Below, piece by piece: positions 17,928 through 26,032 of a DNA stretch of 33,315 bases (position 1 is the stretch's first letter; every line of letters starts with the position of its first letter). The notes under the pieces were generated by a model, which saw only the letters and a program-made list of their open reading frames with translations, ran no database searches and was not told the DNA's origin. This DNA comes from CAZFHP01 sp964519365 (GTDB lineage Bacteria > Babelota > Babeliae > Babelales > RVW-14). Both the position numbers and the translations under genes were made by a program. The stretch lies in contig CAZFHP010000013.1 in the NCBI GenBank assembly GCA_964519365.1, positions 1-33,315 of the forward strand, in the 5' to 3' direction.

Positions 17928-18380
17928 TTATTCGTTCTTTTTTTTCGTAAAATAAAGCATCAAACCAGTAAATACAGCTAATGAAATAAGCACCCCACCC
18001 AACGCGATATATTCAGCTTGATACTTCCAAACGTGGTCGACAACATGATCTTTTGCAACCTGTGCCTTATATTTCGCAAAAATATAGGCTATGTATAATT
18101 TCTGACGGTATGACATTCCCTCGGTTTGTTCTTCTAGTTCTTTTATGTCATCGTCTGTCAAGTTTGCAATATCATCCAGATCATCGTCATCTAATGCATC
18201 TAAATCACTCATCTCGTCCAACATATCAAAATCTTGGGACTCTTCTTCTGTCACATCAAGAATGACGTCTCTCGTCGCATTATCATCTTGCGCCCCGTAA
18301 ATATTCGTTTGGAAAGAGACATTTATAATCATAGCAAAAGCTACAACCAATACAGGTAACACGGCAAACTTTTTTTGCAT
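17928..18380 (-). CDS. Small exported acidic protein with C-terminal membrane helix
   Basis: Not recognised. It has 150 residues. A signal peptide covers about 1-29. A very acidic segment (41-87) follows, with runs such as DALDDDDLDDIANL. Then comes a helical stretch (93-120), and a membrane helix (about 126-146) ends in KKKNE. The topology suggests an acidic extracytoplasmic domain anchored from the C-terminus. It lies between dapF and rsmE on the same strand, probably in their operon. No catalytic motif is visible. Confidence 0.75.
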   Translation of the reverse strand: MQKKFAVLPVLVVAFAMIINVSFQTNIYGAQDDNATRDVILDVTEEESQDFDMLDEMSDLDALDDDDLDDIANLTDDDIKELEEQTEGMSYRQKLYIAYIFAKYKAQVAKDHVVDHVWKYQAEYIALGGVLISLAVFTGLMLYFTKKKNE

Positions 18381-18423
18381 ACAGCCCTCTTAATTTTATT
18401 TTACTTTATGTTATTGCATACGA

Positions 18424-19344
18424 TTATACAGCAAGAAGATCTAGTATAGCGCTATTCCCCACAAAAACCAAGCTCGCAGGTGCTTGTAAAAAAACATCGC
18501 CTGCCTCACTAACCCAACTTGTCACATTGCCGCCAGGCATACAAAGCTTAAGCTTTTGGTTAACTTTTAGGTCAAAAAGCTTTTGTAAAACGGCAGTTAC
18601 ACATGCTGCGCCGGAGCTACATGCAAGCGTCATGCCACAACCTCGTTCGTGTACAAGCATGTTATACGCCAGGCTATTTTCTGTATTCAAGCCTACTTTT
18701 CCATCTTTATCTTGAGCATAATTTTGAACATACGGACACGCCCATACAAATTCAACGTTTGTCTTGTTCTTAAAAGCTTTATGGCACTCAAGGGCACCCC
18801 CATATTTCTTGAGCCAATCAGAAGAAACTTCTTGAAAAACAATAAAATGGGGATTACCAATAGATGCCCTGTGCCCCTCAAACGTTCCTGCGAGAATAGA
18901 AACGCTCGAACTTCCCAGATACGCAACAGAGCCAACATTTGTCGTAATTTCAGGGACCCCAGATATATTTAGGTTCACACAACATGAAACTTCTCTATCC
19001 CCAATTATAATCGTAAACGCTTGAGAAAAATTATGTTTCTGAAACAGATGTAACGCTACGCACCGTAGGCCATTTAAGCAAATCTCAGCCTGAGAACCGT
19101 CTGCGTTAAAGATCAAGATTTCTGGAATCTCTCTTTTTTCTCGATTTTTTCTTAAGACAAGAACACCATCAGCCCCTATCCCAAAATTTCTGTGACAGAT
19201 AGCGCGAACAGAATTGGCCCATTTGGGCCCACGAACAAGCGTTCGAACTTCTTCATGCTCACTCTTATCACGACAATAAGAGAACAGATCGAATAAAACA
19301 AAATCGTTGCCAAGCGATTGGTACTTAAAAAACGTCTTAAGCAT
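18424..19344 (-). CDS. dapF: Diaminopimelate epimerase DapF
   Basis: Converts LL- to meso-diaminopimelate for peptidoglycan and lysine. Family landmarks: YQSLGNDFVLFD at the N-terminus, FGIGADGVLVL (54-64), NADGSQAEI(C89)LNGLRC with the first catalytic Cys, and A(C242)SSGAACVTAV with the second. The usual CGNG box reads CLNG, a Gly to Leu change next to the catalytic Cys, and ACGTGA reads ACSSGA. Both Cys are present, so activity is plausible, but the pocket may be altered. Length (306) is slightly above the normal 275. It is the first gene of the minus-strand run; its upstream region is shared with the divergent kinase-like gene. Confidence 0.93.
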   Translation of the reverse strand: MLKTFFKYQSLGNDFVLFDLFSYCRDKSEHEEVRTLVRGPKWANSVRAICHRNFGIGADGVLVLRKNREKREIPEILIFNADGSQAEICLNGLRCVALHLFQKHNFSQAFTIIIGDREVSCCVNLNISGVPEITTNVGSVAYLGSSSVSILAGTFEGHRASIGNPHFIVFQEVSSDWLKKYGGALECHKAFKNKTNVEFVWACPYVQNYAQDKDGKVGLNTENSLAYNMLVHERGCGMTLACSSGAACVTAVLQKLFDLKVNQKLKLCMPGGNVTSWVSEAGDVFLQAPASLVFVGNSAILDLLAV

Positions 19345-19428
19345 ACTAACTTTCTATACTCACTAAATATTCATCCAGAACCTCAATGCCTCAAGCAGCC
19401 ACATCATTTCTATTTGTAATACAACCAT

Positions 19429-19457
19429 TTGTTTCATAAAATATACCATGATATACT
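19429..19457 (+). promoter_or_regulatory. Promoter of the kinase-like/lyase-like unit
   Basis: TTGTTT (19429-19434) and TATACT (19452-19457) are separated by 17 bases. A perfect AGGAGGT ribosome binding site (19483-19489) follows, the strongest seen in the window. Confidence 0.55.
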
Positions 19458-19495
19458 ATATTTTTAAGTAAAATTTCAAAATAGGAGGTTATATC

Positions 19496-20740
19496 ATGAA
19501 TACGAATTTCAGAAAAATCATTTTGGCGCTTTTTACTATTGGCTTCTGCCTTTCTGTTCAAACTAATGCTATGAACCAGGCACAACGTCATAGTCAAGAA
19601 ATTATAGGGCCTGAAGATATTGAAACAGCAAAATTACAAAAAATCGCGTTAAGGCAACTTCGCGATGATTTTGAACAAAGACAAGCAAACAGAAACCGAG
19701 AAGCATTAAGACAAAAGAAACTTCGGGCTAGACAAGAAACTTTAAGAATAGCACAAGAAAAACAACAAAAAGCAGAAAACGTTAGGCCAAAACACATCCG
19801 GCTAACAAGCCTTGCGCAACTTGCTCCACCACAAGAAATAACTACTTTTCTTGATAAATTTTTTGCCAATCCAGACGTAAAACAGCTTATCCTATCTTCC
19901 CATATCTTCACACCAACAATCCGCACAAAATATGGCATCGAAAATTTAGGGCGTAATAATGTCTTAAGATTTACTCAATTACCAGGTTGGATCATAAAAT
20001 GCTGTCTTCATTTAAACGATAAAACTTCAAACTATAACCGCCAAAATATAAGCCGAATCTTTTATAACGAAAAAATTAAAGAAATTATAGAAAAAGAAGG
20101 TTTAACACACATTATGGTCGTCCAAAAATTTCTTTATCATATCCCAGGAAGGCCAGATGAGCTATGTGATGCCAATTACCTTGTTGTTGTTAAAGAAATA
20201 CCTTTCCTTTCTAGCCCTACAACAAACGCCACTCAATTCAAAAAACTAACCTTTCGTGTTGATGAAGAAATAATGGAGCGCTCCGCTGGTGATTATGTTA
20301 AACCAGAATACGAAAACCTTCTTATTGAGATTATACAAGTAGTAACTTATACAGGATTATTTGATCTTCATGAACAAAATATATTTCTCATCACTCAAGA
20401 AGACGGTAGTTATAAATTTCTCATCATTGACACAGAACAACCGCCACTTGATAAATTGCCCACACTACCGAAAGAACAATTACAAGTCATACAAAAAATT
20501 CGTACTGCTCATGATACAGCAAAAATTACATCTTATCCCGACAAATTTGACCTACAATGTCTATGTGATTTAGACTTATCTGGATGCAAATCAGAATTCA
20601 GAAAACTTAGCCCTAAGGATAGGTCTACGTTAAACAAAGAAATTAACGTGGGAGAACATACTACCAGAATAATTTGGCACATAAACGATATAACTCTTTT
20701 TCGGATGCTTTTAGTAGAACCAGTTGCCCCCCATCAATAG
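19496..20740 (+). CDS. Exported protein with a kinase-like catalytic core
   Basis: Protein of 414 residues, not a named family to me. A signal peptide ends near NA25. Residues 45-95 are a charged coiled coil. The rest reads like an atypical protein-kinase fold. WIIK(168) could supply the ATP-binding Lys, followed by a helix (NISRIFYNEKIKEIIEKEGL). Then come strands (MVVQKFLYHIPG, NYLVVVKEI) resembling the hinge. D(290)LHEQN(295)IFL aligns with the kinase loop DLKPEN, and FLIID(312)TE aligns with the metal-binding DFG position. The last 100 residues are unassigned. A perfect SD is seven bases upstream. The next gene starts ten bases after its stop. The kinase call is inference; an inactive pseudokinase is possible. 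Confidence 0.6.
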   Translation: MNTNFRKIILALFTIGFCLSVQTNAMNQAQRHSQEIIGPEDIETAKLQKIALRQLRDDFEQRQANRNREALRQKKLRARQETLRIAQEKQQKAENVRPKHIRLTSLAQLAPPQEITTFLDKFFANPDVKQLILSSHIFTPTIRTKYGIENLGRNNVLRFTQLPGWIIKCCLHLNDKTSNYNRQNISRIFYNEKIKEIIEKEGLTHIMVVQKFLYHIPGRPDELCDANYLVVVKEIPFLSSPTTNATQFKKLTFRVDEEIMERSAGDYVKPEYENLLIEIIQVVTYTGLFDLHEQNIFLITQEDGSYKFLIIDTEQPPLDKLPTLPKEQLQVIQKIRTAHDTAKITSYPDKFDLQCLCDLDLSGCKSEFRKLSPKDRSTLNKEINVGEHTTRIIWHINDITLFRMLLVEPVAPHQ

Positions 20741-20750
20741 AAAGCCAATC

Positions 20751-21869
20751 ATGCAAAATACACACAAAATTCTTGTATTCGCATTAGTATCACTATGGAT
20801 CTCAGGACTTATCCCAGACGCCATATATCCAATGCGTGCGCACAAAAAATGGGTTCGCAATAACAGGGGCCGCCTTGTCAGCCAAGACATCCCTGTTCCA
20901 GAAACATTTTCACCTGAAGCCCTTGAGCATATACTTACGAACAATCAAACTTTTTTAAATAAATTCGCACTTGCTAAATCTCGTTACTGGCTTACGTTTT
21001 TAAACAGATCAAAAATAGAAGAAACAGATCGTATCCCTTATTCTCGTTTTTTTCATTGGACCATTCCAGCATGGATCGCATATCCATCAGAATGGACCAA
21101 AATGACCAAAAAATCCCAGGTTCCCTTTGATTTAGGATTTGTCCGCAGAGAACAAATTTTAAAGCAAAGCGCTACTATTGACCCAGAACATAACATTTAC
21201 CCACATAATATTTTTCCTGACAACTATCCTAAAAACCCATTTTTGCCAGACAATAAAAAATACTATTATCGCTATGCTAAACCGTATGATCAATGGGAAA
21301 ATCAAGATTTTAAAAAATTAAAACAAGAAGCATTATGTGCTATGGGGTGCCGCTGGAAGATACATCTACAAGTTGCTCCAAAATATCTTATCCCGTTTAT
21401 GCGTGATTTTGTAAATCTTATTCAAGATGCTCAATGGTCTAAAAATATTTGTACGTTCAAAGTTGTAACACGATATTTTCCAAGTAACTTTAAAACAACA
21501 GGAAACGCTATCCCGATAATCGTTCTATACGTACAACCGTTTTTTAGTATTCCCGGGCCAACAGGGCTAAAAAAAAGAAAGCAAATATTAGATCCAATTA
21601 TTACGGCACTTGTAAATCGATATGCACATATTACTTCACCTATTGCATTGCGCGATCAAAGCAATAGGCTTATTCGGCCACGCTGGAATCACAAAATTAA
21701 CGACCTAATCTATATTGCAGGCGGCGATGGTGATCAAAAGAAAGCGTATCTCGAATTTTTAGATCGTTACAATCAAGCTCATCCTGATAAAAAAGCCCCC
21801 AATACCGTTTTCACACCTGACTTTGCGTTTATCAGTGGGTACGAGTATCGCTTTGCCCCCAAACAATAA
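20751..21869 (+). CDS. Exported protein with phosphothreonine-lyase-like motifs (OspF/SpvC/HopA1-like), candidate effector
   Basis: Protein of 372 residues with a signal peptide (about 1-26). The C-terminal half contains W-K(203)-I-H(205)-LQV, then F-K(237)-V-V 32 residues later, then VLY(260)VQP. From memory, SpvC has K104-x-H106, WK(136)VT and LY(158)IKP, with His106 as acid and Lys136 as base in beta-elimination of phosphothreonine. A helix KKRKQILDPIITAL and W..KINDLIYIAGGDGD then resemble the following SpvC elements. The two phosphate-binding Arg of SpvC are not clearly conserved. HopA1-type lyases share the fold and may be closer. I start at the ATG at 20751; an earlier TTG at 20724 overlaps the previous gene. 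Confidence in the gene is high, in the function modest. Confidence 0.45.
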   Translation: MQNTHKILVFALVSLWISGLIPDAIYPMRAHKKWVRNNRGRLVSQDIPVPETFSPEALEHILTNNQTFLNKFALAKSRYWLTFLNRSKIEETDRIPYSRFFHWTIPAWIAYPSEWTKMTKKSQVPFDLGFVRREQILKQSATIDPEHNIYPHNIFPDNYPKNPFLPDNKKYYYRYAKPYDQWENQDFKKLKQEALCAMGCRWKIHLQVAPKYLIPFMRDFVNLIQDAQWSKNICTFKVVTRYFPSNFKTTGNAIPIIVLYVQPFFSIPGPTGLKKRKQILDPIITALVNRYAHITSPIALRDQSNRLIRPRWNHKINDLIYIAGGDGDQKKAYLEFLDRYNQAHPDKKAPNTVFTPDFAFISGYEYRFAPKQ

Positions 21870-22034
21870 TTACAAACCCAATCATGCGACCCACAAACAT
21901 TACCCGACACAAACAAAACCCTAATAGAAAATACGCAAGGCATTTGTTATGGCATAAGTAACATGATATATTTAGTATACGTAATTTACGTTATTTTATT
22001 TGTTTTAAATACTCTATCCGGGGGGATATATCTT

Positions 22035-22388
22035 ATGCAAGACATACGAAGAATTATTTTTCTCATTGTCGCAGCAATCGCTGTTTCTTGCACAACGACA
22101 AACGCTTTTTGGAAACGTCTTTTCACAACAGAATGGGTTCGTGGGGATGACGGTCGATTAACAAAAGTAGAAGTACCAGGACGTCTTGTTAGTGTAGACA
22201 AACCAGAACCTGAGTTTGAAGATCAAGAAGATATGGGTCTCGAAGAAGATTACTTTGAAAACGATTACTTTGATGACGGAATCCTCGATGAATCCCCAAA
22301 TAAACATCGTAGCAACGCATGGATCTATGCACTATGTACATGCTCTTCAAAATATTTGCGAGAAGGCCATAGTAGATGTCAACGTTAA
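22035..22388 (+). CDS. Small exported protein with acidic middle and Cys/Ser-rich C-terminus
   Basis: Not recognised. It has 117 residues from the ATG at 22035, which has GGGGGGA eight bases upstream; an in-frame ATG at 21963 would add 24 residues without an SD. A signal peptide or possible lipobox (IAVSC19) is followed by WVR(34-36), GRL and GRLVSVDKPEPE (49-60). That segment echoes residues 34-51 of the upstream lyase-like protein. Residues 60-86 are strongly acidic. The end (89-117) is basic with Cys at 101, 103 and 115 among T102, S104, S105 and S113. It could be a substrate, partner or decayed paralogue of the preceding gene. A strong terminator follows. Confidence 0.7.
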   Translation: MQDIRRIIFLIVAAIAVSCTTTNAFWKRLFTTEWVRGDDGRLTKVEVPGRLVSVDKPEPEFEDQEDMGLEEDYFENDYFDDGILDESPNKHRSNAWIYALCTCSSKYLREGHSRCQR

Positions 22389-22407
22389 TTGCTAAAAAAT
22401 AACTTTC

Positions 22408-22440
22408 AGGGACCAGCAAAACACTGGTCCCTATTTTTTT
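22408..22440 (+). terminator. Rho-independent terminator of the kinase-like/lyase-like unit
   Basis: AGGGACCAG (22408-22416) pairs perfectly with CTGGTCCCT (22424-22432) around a seven-base loop, followed by seven T from 22434. It overlaps the stop codon of the convergent methyltransferase gene at 22431-22433. Confidence 0.9.
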
Positions 22441-23234
22441 TCTTTTCGAAGCCCTAACGTCATAAACCAACCAACACGATTAAACCCAAACAAACATGCC
22501 AAAAAATAAGCGATAAATTGCACGGGCTTACTCTTGTAATACAAAAGATCATGCTTCGTTACCGTCGCTTTATGTTCAAGAACACGCACAGGCAACCCTG
22601 TTAAAAGCTCACGGGCTTCTTTAAACGTATAAGCTTTTGTACCGGGGCTTTCTTGATCGTAAAAAAGCACCCGTTTTATACTTCTTAATGGCTTGCCCTT
22701 AAGTAACGCACACATAACATAACGATAAAAAGCAAAGAGCGAGCGCCTATTATAAATCATGATTTTAATCGTCCCACCGGGCTTACACACACGAACTATT
22801 TCACGCAAACATTGTTTCGTATCAGGAGAATGATGAATAACCCCCCACGAATATACCAAATCAAACGAATTATCTTGATACGGCAACGATTCTGCGTCAG
22901 CTACTTGAACTTTGGCCTGTAAATTATACAAACGTAAACGATTTTTTACGTTATCGATAGCTTCCTGCGTTAAATCAATCCCATAAACATGAGCCCCTGC
23001 CCGCACCCATTGCAAAAAATCAGATCCCGCCCCTATCCCAACTTCTAAAACTTTCTTTTCTCGAAAGCGCGTAAATTGGGCGAACGAAAAAATCTCAGGC
23101 TCTATCGTGTACCTAAAATCTTCTATCGACTCAAAATAATCCCTAGAAAACTTTTTTTGCTTAATAAATTCTGTCCCACAGCTTGCTTTATTCCAATATG
23201 ATCGTACTTTTTCTTTGAGATTTTCTTGCTTCAT
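22431..23234 (-). CDS. SAM-dependent class I methyltransferase
   Basis: Protein of 267 residues with a Methyltransf_11-type domain. SAM motif I is VLEVGIGAGSD (62-72), the acidic end of strand 2 is GID (85-87), motif II is ADAESLPY (112-119), and the following SFDLVYSWGVIHH and KPGGTIKI complete the fold. The N-terminus (RSYWNKASCGTEF) resembles methyltransferases found in sugar or lipid pathways. Its position as last gene of a glycosyltransferase cluster suggests that it methylates a sugar or lipid carrier. I prefer the ATG at 23234 to the GTG at 23240 because of the SD-like GAGAG. Its TAG lies in the terminator stem of the opposing unit. Confidence 0.88.
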   Translation of the reverse strand: MKQENLKEKVRSYWNKASCGTEFIKQKKFSRDYFESIEDFRYTIEPEIFSFAQFTRFREKKVLEVGIGAGSDFLQWVRAGAHVYGIDLTQEAIDNVKNRLRLYNLQAKVQVADAESLPYQDNSFDLVYSWGVIHHSPDTKQCLREIVRVCKPGGTIKIMIYNRRSLFAFYRYVMCALLKGKPLRSIKRVLFYDQESPGTKAYTFKEARELLTGLPVRVLEHKATVTKHDLLYYKSKPVQFIAYFLACLFGFNRVGWFMTLGLRKEKK

Positions 23235-23249
23235 GCTCACTCTCTTTCT

Positions 23250-24560
23250 TTAAGTTTCTTTTACACGGTTTTTGCTCGCACATACACGCTCTTTTTGAGC
23301 TATAACGCGAGTATAAATCCCATCTATTTTTTTAGATTGTTCTTGCAAGCTAAATTTTTTCGAACAAAAATTATATGCAAATTTTCCCATTGTGGCGCGA
23401 AGTTCATAATTTTGCAAAAGCAAACATAATTTTTCTGCCCACAAGTTTATATTATTTGGGTCAACTAAAAAACCTGTTTTGCCATCAAGTACTAATTCGT
23501 CCAACGGGGGCAAACAAGACGTAACAACAGGTTTACTCATAAAACCTGCTTCTACAACAGGACGAGCAAAATGACCAACCGTTGCTGGAAAAACGATAAC
23601 AGAACTCGCGCTCATAGCCTCTGGCACGTTATTAATCGGACCAAGTAATACAACGTTATTTCCCAGATTTTCAAGTTCATGAAGTTCATGCATAACCCGT
23701 GCATAATATTTACTCGCAGGAAAAAAGTTTTTTAGTGTTCTGGCCATGCGCTCTATTGTCTCCTGTGAAAATTTACGTGCATGTTCATGTGTATGCACAT
23801 CACGCTTGTTGCCAAAATAGCCTGCTATTAACAACTGTGCTTCGGGTATTTTTTTAAGCACCTGTTTAAACGCACGAAGAATAACAAGTGTCCCCTTTTC
23901 TTGCGATAGCCCACCCAAAAATAAAATTTTAGGCGCATGACTATCAAGCCCATGCTGGGCTAAAAACATATCCCCCGCAATCGATTGGTCAAATTTCTTT
24001 TGGCTCGCCACGTTATAGATTACGTGTGTTTTAGGGCTATCACACCATGGACGCGCATCGTTTTTACAAATGGGGGTAATAGCACTTGCATAGCGCTTTA
24101 CGCATATTTTTACAAAAGCTTTACGTACGCCTAAATACCCATCAGCAAGCGGCTCGCGAACATGCCAGACAATGGGAATATTCTTTTTGCGTGCTGCTAG
24201 TGCCCATGCTATAAGCGAGCTCGTATTCAAGTGTATAATATCTGGCTTGATTTTTTGTAGCCAATACGGAGCACTAGAAAATCGTGTTATGAGTGTATCT
24301 AAAACAACTCGAGCACAAGCACGGACATGATACCAACGTAACCACCAAATTTTTGTATGCGGGAAATCATAACGATTAACCGGACCAATAATCTCAATAT
24401 CTTTGGATCGATATAGATCTAGCACTTCTGAGTCATGCAAAAATAATACAATGGGCTTGTACTTAGTCTTATCAAGCCCTTCGATTAAATACAAAAGACT
24501 CAAAGGGGCTCCGCCAAGCCCCTTGCCATGATGAACGTATAAAACTTTTTTCAAAGCCAT
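23250..24560 (-). CDS. GT4-family glycosyltransferase
   Basis: Protein of 436 residues, GT-B fold. The N-terminal domain starts VLYVHHGKGLGGAPLSLLYL, the usual acceptor-side Gly-rich loop. The C-terminal domain has ILFLGGLSQEKG, LLIAGYFG and the donor-binding segment RPVVEAGFMSKPVV, followed by DGKTGFLVDP. Between the two domains is an unusual run of charged and aromatic residues (HEHARKFSQETIERMARTLK). It probably transfers a nucleotide-sugar unit in surface glycan assembly; the donor is unknown. It lies between ugd and the methyltransferase, with gaps of 35 and 15 bases, in one operon. Confidence 0.92.
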   Translation of the reverse strand: MALKKVLYVHHGKGLGGAPLSLLYLIEGLDKTKYKPIVLFLHDSEVLDLYRSKDIEIIGPVNRYDFPHTKIWWLRWYHVRACARVVLDTLITRFSSAPYWLQKIKPDIIHLNTSSLIAWALAARKKNIPIVWHVREPLADGYLGVRKAFVKICVKRYASAITPICKNDARPWCDSPKTHVIYNVASQKKFDQSIAGDMFLAQHGLDSHAPKILFLGGLSQEKGTLVILRAFKQVLKKIPEAQLLIAGYFGNKRDVHTHEHARKFSQETIERMARTLKNFFPASKYYARVMHELHELENLGNNVVLLGPINNVPEAMSASSVIVFPATVGHFARPVVEAGFMSKPVVTSCLPPLDELVLDGKTGFLVDPNNINLWAEKLCLLLQNYELRATMGKFAYNFCSKKFSLQEQSKKIDGIYTRVIAQKERVCASKNRVKET

Positions 24561-24595
24561 TTTTTAAGCCGTATGTAACTATTCTATAAACCGGG

Positions 24596-25999
24596 CTATA
24601 AACTTGTTATCTGTTCTTTTGTTTTTGCGTTTGTATAACATGTATTACACATATCTTGATCTTGTTTTGCTTGCTCAGACAAAACGTTACGACCAACAGT
24701 AATATATCTTATACCGTGTTGTGCCATTAATTTTGGATCAAAGCAATTTCTCCCGTCAAAAACTGTTTTATCGCGCAAAAGTTTAAATTTTTCAAGATCG
24801 TACGCTTTAAACTCAGACCATTCGGTCAAAATAATAAGAAAATCAGATGACAAAAGATCGCAACTTTGTGAAGCATATGAAATTTTATCACCAAAAAGCT
24901 TTTGAATATTTTCTTGCGCTACAGGATCATACGCAACAATCGAAGTCCCTTTTTCTAACAGTCTCGTTATCACATCAATAGACGGGGCACAACGAATATC
25001 GTCTGTCTCTGGCTTAAACGCCAGCCCCCAGATACCAACCTGTTTATTTTTAAGCTCAGGGCCATAACTCGCGATTATTTTTTCGATAAAATACTCTCGC
25101 TGTCTATCGTTAACATGATCAACGTCTTGAACAATAGACATAGGCTGACTATACTCTTTGCCCGTTTGAATAAGCGCTTTAACGTCTTTGGGAAAACAGC
25201 TGCCACCGTACCCAATACCGGCATTTAAAAAATATTTGCCAATGCGTCTGTCTGCAGCCATACCCATTTTAACATCGTTAATATCTGCGCCAACTTTGTC
25301 TGCAAGTAACGCCATTTGGTTCATAAAACTTATACGCGTTGCAAGCATGCTATTCGATGCATACTTTGTAAGCTCTGCTGACGCTGTGTTCATAACAATA
25401 AACTGCTCTTGTGTCTTTAAAAACGGTTCATAAAGCTTGCGCATAACAGCTCGAGCTTTTTCTGTCTCTGTCCCAATAACAACTCTGTCTGGTTCCAGGA
25501 AATCTTGTAACGCATCGCCTTCTTTTAAAAACTCTGGGTTAGAAACAACATCAAACTGTGCCGAACTTAAGCGCTTATCAAGCTGATCTTGAACAATCGC
25601 TTTAACTTTCCCAGCCGTCCCAACAGGAACCGTCGACTTGTTCACAATCACACAATAGTGATCTAAGCTTTTTCCAATTTCTTTCGCAACACCCCAAACA
25701 TACGACAGATCTGCTGACCCATCTGGCAACGGCGGTGTACCTACGCATGAAAAAATAATCTCTGGCTTTTGCACTAACGCTTTATCAATCGTATCAACAA
25801 AAACAAGTTTCTTATTTTTTATTCCCTGAGCAACAAGCTCGTCTAAACCTGGCTCGTAAAATGGCACTTTGCCTGCAAGTAACGCGTCTATTTTTTCTTT
25901 ATTGTTTTCAACTATTATCACCTGATTATTCTTTTGGGCAAAACATGCACCCGTTACAAGCCCAACATACCCTGCTCCGACAACTACTATATTTATCAT
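24596..25999 (-). CDS. ugd: UDP-glucose 6-dehydrogenase
   Basis: Oxidises UDP-glucose twice with NAD+ to UDP-glucuronate, a precursor of acidic surface sugars. The Rossmann loop is GAGYVGLVTGACFA (8-21), with Glu31 at the end of strand 2. The middle has KSTVPVGTAGKV, NPEFLKEGDA and K212YASN. The catalytic Cys is in GGSC(268)FPKD. The C-terminal domain reads GLAFKPETDDIR, and FDGRNCFDP closes the family pattern. Length, 467, is normal for the bacterial class plus a short tail (CNTCYTNAKTKEQITSL). AGGAG precedes the ATG. It supplies the neighbouring glycosyltransferases. Confidence 0.96.
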   Translation of the reverse strand: MINIVVVGAGYVGLVTGACFAQKNNQVIIVENNKEKIDALLAGKVPFYEPGLDELVAQGIKNKKLVFVDTIDKALVQKPEIIFSCVGTPPLPDGSADLSYVWGVAKEIGKSLDHYCVIVNKSTVPVGTAGKVKAIVQDQLDKRLSSAQFDVVSNPEFLKEGDALQDFLEPDRVVIGTETEKARAVMRKLYEPFLKTQEQFIVMNTASAELTKYASNSMLATRISFMNQMALLADKVGADINDVKMGMAADRRIGKYFLNAGIGYGGSCFPKDVKALIQTGKEYSQPMSIVQDVDHVNDRQREYFIEKIIASYGPELKNKQVGIWGLAFKPETDDIRCAPSIDVITRLLEKGTSIVAYDPVAQENIQKLFGDKISYASQSCDLLSSDFLIILTEWSEFKAYDLEKFKLLRDKTVFDGRNCFDPKLMAQHGIRYITVGRNVLSEQAKQDQDMCNTCYTNAKTKEQITSL

Positions 26000-26032
26000 A
26001 CTCTTTATCTCCTACTATTTTTTATAACTTTT

